The notes under the pieces are model-generated. The model was not told the DNA's origin, searched no databases, and was given only the letters and a program-made list of their open reading frames with translations. The position numbers and the translations under genes were made by a program. This document shows positions 63,252-64,000 of a stretch of 64,000 nt of DNA, piece after piece. The stretch's first letter is position 1, and every line of letters begins with the position of its first letter. The stretch is taken from contig NZ_FNET01000001.1 in NCBI RefSeq assembly GCF_900100275.1, forward strand, positions 62,001-126,000, read 5' to 3'. Origin of the DNA: Lentzea albidocapillata subsp. violacea. Lineage in GTDB: Bacteria > Actinomycetota > Actinomycetes > Mycobacteriales > Pseudonocardiaceae.

Positions 63252-64000
63252 ATGGCGCGACTTCTGCTGGTTCTCGTCCTACTGACCGCCGGTCTCGCCA
63301 CGCCGGCAGCCGCGGAACCGTTGCCGCAGAACGGGGTTACCGTTCGCGTCGACCCGTCCTACCAGCAACCGGAGTTCGAGGGCTGGGGCACCAGCCTGGT
63401 GTGGTTCGCGAACATCACCGGGGGCTATCCGGAGCCCATCCGCCGCAAGCTCGTCGACCTGCTGTTCGGTGAGGACGGACTGCGCCTGAACATCGCGCGG
63501 TACAACATCGGCGGCGGCAACGCGCCCGACGTCCGCAAGGATTACATGAAGAAGGGCGCGACGATGGAGGGCTTCTGGAAAGCCCCTCCTGGCACCACGC
63601 GCGCCGATGTGGACTGGTGGCAGCCGGACAACCCGGACCACTGGGACTTCGCCGCGGACGCCAACCAGCGCTGGTGGATCGACCAGATCAAGCGCGAGGT
63701 CACGAAGTGGGAGGCGTTCAGCAACTCGCCGCCGTGGTTCCAGACCGTCAGCGGCTACGTCTCCGGCGGGTTCGACGCGAACACCGACCAGATCCGCCGC
63801 GACCGCGTCGAGGACTTCGCCACGTACCTGGCGCGGGTGACCCAGGAGATGGAACGCGCGCACGGCATCAAGTTCGACACGCTCGCGCCGTTGAACGAGC
63901 CCAACACGAACTACTGGGGCACGCAGATCGGCCCGGACGGCCAGCCGACCGGTGGACGCCAGGAGGGCGCGCACGCCGGACCCGAGTTGCAGCAGGAGGT
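63252..64000 (+). CDS. GH30 enzyme (endo-beta-1,6-galactanase-like), N-terminal part
   Basis: The first 249 codons of a secreted protein that runs off the right edge. The signal MARLLLVLVLLTAGLATPAA is followed by EFEGWGTSLVWFANITGGYP, RLNIARYNIGGGNAPDV, WEAFSNSPPWFQTVSGYVSG and LAPLNEPNTNYWG with the acid/base Glu. These match the GH30 subfamily of actinobacterial endo-beta-1,6-galactanases. The nucleophile is outside the window. It starts 1 base after the BNR gene, so the two are co-translated. Confidence 0.88.
   Translation, partial: MARLLLVLVLLTAGLATPAAAEPLPQNGVTVRVDPSYQQPEFEGWGTSLVWFANITGGYPEPIRRKLVDLLFGEDGLRLNIARYNIGGGNAPDVRKDYMKKGATMEGFWKAPPGTTRADVDWWQPDNPDHWDFAADANQRWWIDQIKREVTKWEAFSNSPPWFQTVSGYVSGGFDANTDQIRRDRVEDFATYLARVTQEMERAHGIKFDTLAPLNEPNTNYWGTQIGPDGQPTGGRQEGAHAGPELQQE

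Noticed and set aside
1..64000. tRNA, rRNA or CRISPR array
   Set aside because: No cloverleaf with TTCGAATC-type arm, rRNA core sequence or regularly spaced repeats was seen; TTCGAC repeats at 51176-51213 are too short and unspaced for CRISPR.

Overview
The window is very GC-rich, densely packed actinobacterial DNA. Many genes overlap by 1-4 bases, GTG starts are frequent, and it encodes Tat and lipoprotein signals and large extracellular carbohydrate enzymes. A coelichelin-type siderophore locus, a cellulose-regulator (CebR) box and plant-polysaccharide hydrolases together suggest a soil actinomycete, probably of the Pseudonocardiaceae or a Streptomyces relative. The family is inferred and was not tested. 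No tRNA, rRNA, CRISPR array, transposase or phage gene was seen. No stretch above 300 bases lacks a gene.
Region 1 (1-11243): the start of a GH3 beta-glucosidase-like gene, then a ten-gene minus-strand operon (10296 to 513). The operon encodes a quaternary-amine-type ABC importer, a formaldehyde-activating-enzyme (Fae) homologue, a beta-hydroxyacid dehydrogenase, an aldehyde dehydrogenase, an SDR, an alkyl-DHAP-synthase-like FAD oxidase and an FGGY kinase. A divergent IclR regulator sits beyond it, with operator-like half-sites between. I do not know the substrate; this looks like an undescribed catabolic pathway.
Region 2 (11262-15679): a minus-strand TelA / XpaC-like / VWA and solute-binding-protein cluster, probably for envelope or toxic-anion stress.
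Region 3 (15829-36242): a siderophore locus in the same order as Streptomyces coelicolor cchC-cchJ. It has two Fe-siderophore permeases, an ATPase, a binding lipoprotein, an ABC exporter half, a 3619-residue trimodular NRPS, a second exporter half and an esterase. Hand-read adenylation codes match formyl-hydroxyornithine, threonine and hydroxyornithine, the coelichelin set. The tailoring genes (formyltransferase, ornithine hydroxylase, MbtH) are absent. Several DmdR/IdeR-type iron boxes are visible. An HSL-family esterase lies at the upstream edge.
Region 4 (36322-50145): a CebR-boxed LPMO, a GH127 arabinofuranosidase with a C-terminal carbohydrate-binding module, then a mannan-oligosaccharide operon (oligopeptide-type ABC importer with a fused permease-ATPase, a GH2 beta-mannosidase and a LacI-like sensor without its DNA-binding domain). 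A divergent ROK repressor, a 150-base structured inverted-repeat element and a small membrane protein follow.
Region 5 (50183-64000): a lipoprotein joining a degenerate nuclease fold to a cellulose-binding module; a plus-strand sugar-ABC operon with a Gfo/Idh oxidoreductase, a DUF6807 protein and a cupin; a GH16; a giant GH2 beta-galactosidase with an inserted LamG domain; a BNR beta-propeller enzyme; and the start of a GH30 enzyme. The last group looks like a type II arabinogalactan (plant AGP) degradation set. Extracellular enzymes cut the polymer, the ABC system imports the oligosaccharides, and the oxidoreductase group processes the sugars.
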